Positions 61,632 to 64,000 of a DNA stretch of 64,000 bases are shown here, piece after piece. The notes below the pieces were generated by a model. That model saw only the letters and a program-made list of their open reading frames with translations, made no database searches and was not told the origin of the DNA. The position numbers and the translations under genes are program-made. The stretch is from positions 17,940,001 through 18,004,000 of the forward strand of contig NW_027478160.1 in NCBI RefSeq assembly GCF_051020975.1, given 5' to 3'. The stretch is from Osmia lignaria lignaria. Its lineage: Eukaryota; Arthropoda; Insecta; Hymenoptera; Megachilidae. Within the stretch, counting starts at the first letter, position 1, and every line of letters begins with the position of its first letter.

Positions 61632-63885
61632 TTGCAGATTTATCTCCAGGGAAGAGGCCTGACGGACATATTTCGAGATATTTCTTCTTCTTGTTGTTCT
61701 TCTTCTGCACAGCTAAGCTGGAAGTGGCATTTGCAGCTCGCAATAGTGCAGAGTTATCTCAAAGAAAGGGGCCACGGTGTTTCTGTATCTCTATTATGTT
61801 GGTGCGGCTTCGGAACTTTTAAATATCTTGATATATCTCGAGAACTACGCATCTGATCAAAAAATATCATAGAACATAAAAAGTAGGAAACTTAATTCTC
61901 TACAAAAAAGGTCTCTTAACATTTTGCCATAGCTCGCTTCGTTTCCGAGATATTTGCAGATTTATCTCCAGGGAAGGGGCCTGACGGACATATTTCGAGA
62001 TATTTCTTCTTCTTGTTGTTCTTCTTCTGCACAGCTAAGCTGGAAGTGGCATTTGCAGCTCGCAATAGTGCAGAGTTATCTCAAAGAAAGGGGCCACGGT
62101 GTTTCTGTATCTCTATTATGTTGGTGCGGCTTCGGAACTTTTAAATATCTTGATATATCTCGAGAACTACGCATCTGATCAAAAAATATCATAGAACATA
62201 AAAAGTAGGAAACTTAATTCTCTACAAAAAAGGTCTCTTAACATTTTGCCATAGCTCGCTTCGTTTCCGAGATATTTGCAGATTTATCTCAAGGGAAGGG
62301 GCCTGACGGACATATTTCGAGATATTTCTTCTTCTTGTTGTTCTTCTTCTGCACAGCTAAGCTGGAAGTGGCATTTGCGGCTCGCACTAGTGCAGAGTTA
62401 TCTCAAAGAAAGGGGCCACGGTGTTTCTGAATCTCTATTATGTTGGTGCGGCTTCGGAACTTTTGAATATCTCGATATATCTCGAAAACTACGCTTCTGA
62501 TCAAAAAATATCATAGAACATAAAAAGTAGGAAACTTAATTCTCTACAAAAAAGGTCTCTTAACATTTTGCCATAGCTCGCTTCGTTTCCGAGATATTTG
62601 CAGATTTATCTCCAGGGAAGGGGCCTGACGGACATATTTCGAGATATTTCTTCTTCTTGTTGTTCTTCTTCTGCACAGCTAAGCTGGAAGTGGCATTTGC
62701 AGCCCGCAATAGTGCAGAGTTATCTCAAAGAAAGGGGCCACGGTGTTTCTGTATCTCTATTATGTTGGTGCGGCTTCGGAACTTTTAAATATCTTGATAT
62801 ATCTCGAGAACTACGCATCTGATCAAAAAATATCATAGAACATAAAAAGTAGGAAACTTAATTCTCTACAAAAAACGTCTCTTAACATTTTGCCATAGCT
62901 CGCTTCGTTTCCGAGATATTTGCAGATTCAGCTCAAAGGAACGGGCCTGACGGACATATATCGAGATATTTCTTCTTCTTGTTGTTCTTCTTCTGCACAG
63001 CTAAGCTGTAAGTGGCATTTGCAGCTCGCAGTAGTGCAGAGTTATCTCAAAGAAAGGGGCCACGGTGTTTCTGTATCTCTATTATGTTGGTGCGGCTTCG
63101 GAACTTTTAAATATCTTGATATATCTCGAGAACTACGCATCTGATCAAAAAATATCATAGAACATGAAAAGTAGGAAACTTAATTCTCTGCAAAAAAGGT
63201 CTCTTAACATTTTGCCATAGCTCGCTTCGTTTCCGAGATATTTGCAGATTTATCTCAAGGGAAGGGGCCTGACGGACATATTTCGAGATATTTCTTCTTC
63301 TTGTTGTTCTTCTTCTGCACAGCTAAGCTGGAAGTGGCATTTGCGGCTCGCACTAGTGCAGAGTTATCTCAAAGAAAGGGGCCACGGTGTTTCTGTATCT
63401 CTATTATGTTGGTGCGGCTTCGGAACTTTTAAATATCTTGATATATCTCGAGAACTACGCATCTGATCAAAAAATATCATAGAACATAAAAAGTAGGAAA
63501 CTTAATTCTCTACAAAAAAGGTCTCTTAACATTTTGCCATAGCTCGCTTCGTTTCCGAGATATTTGCAGATTTATCTCAAGGGAAGGGGCCTGACGGACA
63601 TATTTCGAGATATTTCTTCTTCTTGTTGTTCTTCTTCTGCACAGCTAAGCTGGAAGTGGCATTTGCGGCTCGCACTAGTGCAGAGTTATCTCAAAGAAAG
63701 GGGCCACGGTGTTTCTGAATCTCTATTATGTTGGTGCGGCTTCGGAACTTTTAAATATCTCGATATATCTCGAAAACTACGCTTCTGATCAAAAAGTATC
63801 ATAGAACATAAATTGTAGGAAACATAATTCTCTACAAAAAACGTCTCTTAACATTTTGCCATAGCTCGCTTCGTTTCCGAGATAT
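61632..63885 (+). repeat. Seven-monomer block where the HOR order decays
   Basis: The copy at 61632 resembles member g (GAAGAGGCC), 61954 and 62598 are plain CCAGG copies, and 62276 resembles h but has CAAGG at m16. The copy at 62920 has TTGCAGATTCAGC together with GCAGTAGTG and AGCTGTAAG. The copies at 63242 and 63564 are R-type with CAAGG. No 10-mer order can be followed further. Confidence 0.82.
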
Positions 63886-64000
63886 TTGCAGATTCAGCTC
63901 AAAGGAACGGGCCTGACGGACATATTTCGAGATATTTCTTCTTCTTGTTGTTCTTCTTCTGCACAGCTAAGCTGGAAGTGGCATTTGCAGCTCGCAATAG
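63886..64000 (+). repeat. Partial monomer at right edge (m1-m115)
   Basis: The window ends inside a monomer of the TTGCAGATTCAGC variant, Q-type, at GCAATAG. The array continues beyond the right edge. Confidence 0.95.

Larger units (their letters stand above)
1..64000 (+). repeat. Tandem satellite array, 322-bp monomer, about 198.9 copies
   Basis: The same sequence recurs every 322 bp throughout. The TTGCAG landmark falls at 163, 485, 807 and so on to 63886, with the expected spacing changed only by small indels (319, 321 or 323 bp). These account exactly for the 33-bp shortfall from 198 x 322. All copies share one orientation. Each carries a CTTCGTTTCCGAG block, a TTC/TTG triplet tract, a TGATCA site in nearly all copies and an A-run near CTACAAAAAAGGTC. 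Neighbouring copies differ at a handful of sites. No gene, mobile element or spacer interrupts the array. This is typical of eukaryotic heterochromatic satellite DNA; a centromeric role is possible but not shown by sequence. The family is not recognised. Confidence 0.98.

Noticed and set aside
163..63788. About 190 forward open frames of 73-84 codons, one per monomer, as a peptide gene family
   Set aside because: They start at TTG, lack an ATG there, have no separate promoter or intergenic signal, are the same satellite sequence read in one frame, and are broken in several amplified variants. Longer versions only reflect loss of the TGA (CTGGTC, CTGCTC) or a chance upstream start.
1..64000. 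CRISPR array or bacterial repeat system
   Set aside because: The period is 322 bp with no short repeat/variable spacer structure, no cas genes, and near-identity along the whole unit.
1..64000. Hidden transposon, tRNA, rRNA or snRNA gene
   Set aside because: Every interval between TTGCAG landmarks is 319-323 bp and aligns with the monomer, leaving no room for an insert, and the monomer itself shows no tRNA-like, rRNA-like or reverse-transcriptase-like content that I can recognise.
1..64000. Assignment to a named species or known satellite family
   Set aside because: I do not recognise the monomer with confidence. Resemblance to arthropod satellite wording is only an impression and cannot be tested without a database search.

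Overview
The whole 64 kb window is one uninterrupted satellite-DNA array. A single 322-bp monomer repeats head to tail on the same strand from the first base to the last: 198 complete periods between 163 and 63885, a 162-bp partial copy at the left edge and a 115-bp partial copy at the right edge. I see no protein-coding gene, tRNA, rRNA, transposon insertion, inversion or unique sequence. The source is almost certainly a eukaryote, from centromeric, pericentromeric or other heterochromatic DNA. The wording of the monomer (CGAGATAT-type motifs, A-runs) reminds me of arthropod satellites, but I cannot name the species or a known satellite family, so that is a weak inference.

Monomer positions are written m1-m322, where m1 is the first base of the TTGCAG motif; the copy at 23341-23662 is the reference. 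Three body types occur. Q-type has m104 A and m112 A. R-type has m104 G and m112 C, which creates the palindrome GCACTAGTGC. N-type has m86 A and m102 C. Two main 3' halves combine with them: alpha (m198 T, m211 G, m220 A, with CTCGAG) and beta (m198 C, m211 A, m220 T). Base m16 is A, G or C, giving CAAGG, CGAGG or CCAGG; CCAGG dominates only at the right end.

Layout by higher-order repeat (HOR): 1-13.0 kb is a mosaic with 3-mer and 4-mer duplications and multi-kb block copies; 12.4-19.5 kb is an irregular 6-mer HOR; 19.5-28.8 kb is mainly Q-type monomers with local dimers; 28.8-32.4 kb has a 4-mer spacing; 34.0-35.6 kb has a duplicated dimer; 37.5-43.6 kb is a 5-mer HOR carrying one strongly diverged monomer; 43.6-47.2 kb contains a block copied from about 34 kb; 47.2-49.1 kb is a dimer repeat; 50.1-61.6 kb is a 10-mer HOR of 3213 bp with 7-, 8- and 11-monomer variants.

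There is no gene network to describe. The biology visible here is array evolution: amplification, unequal exchange and probable gene conversion. At least two chimeric monomers mark exchange points. The 74-codon open frame seen in most monomers starts at TTG, has no ATG at its start, and is broken in several amplified variants; I treat it as non-coding.
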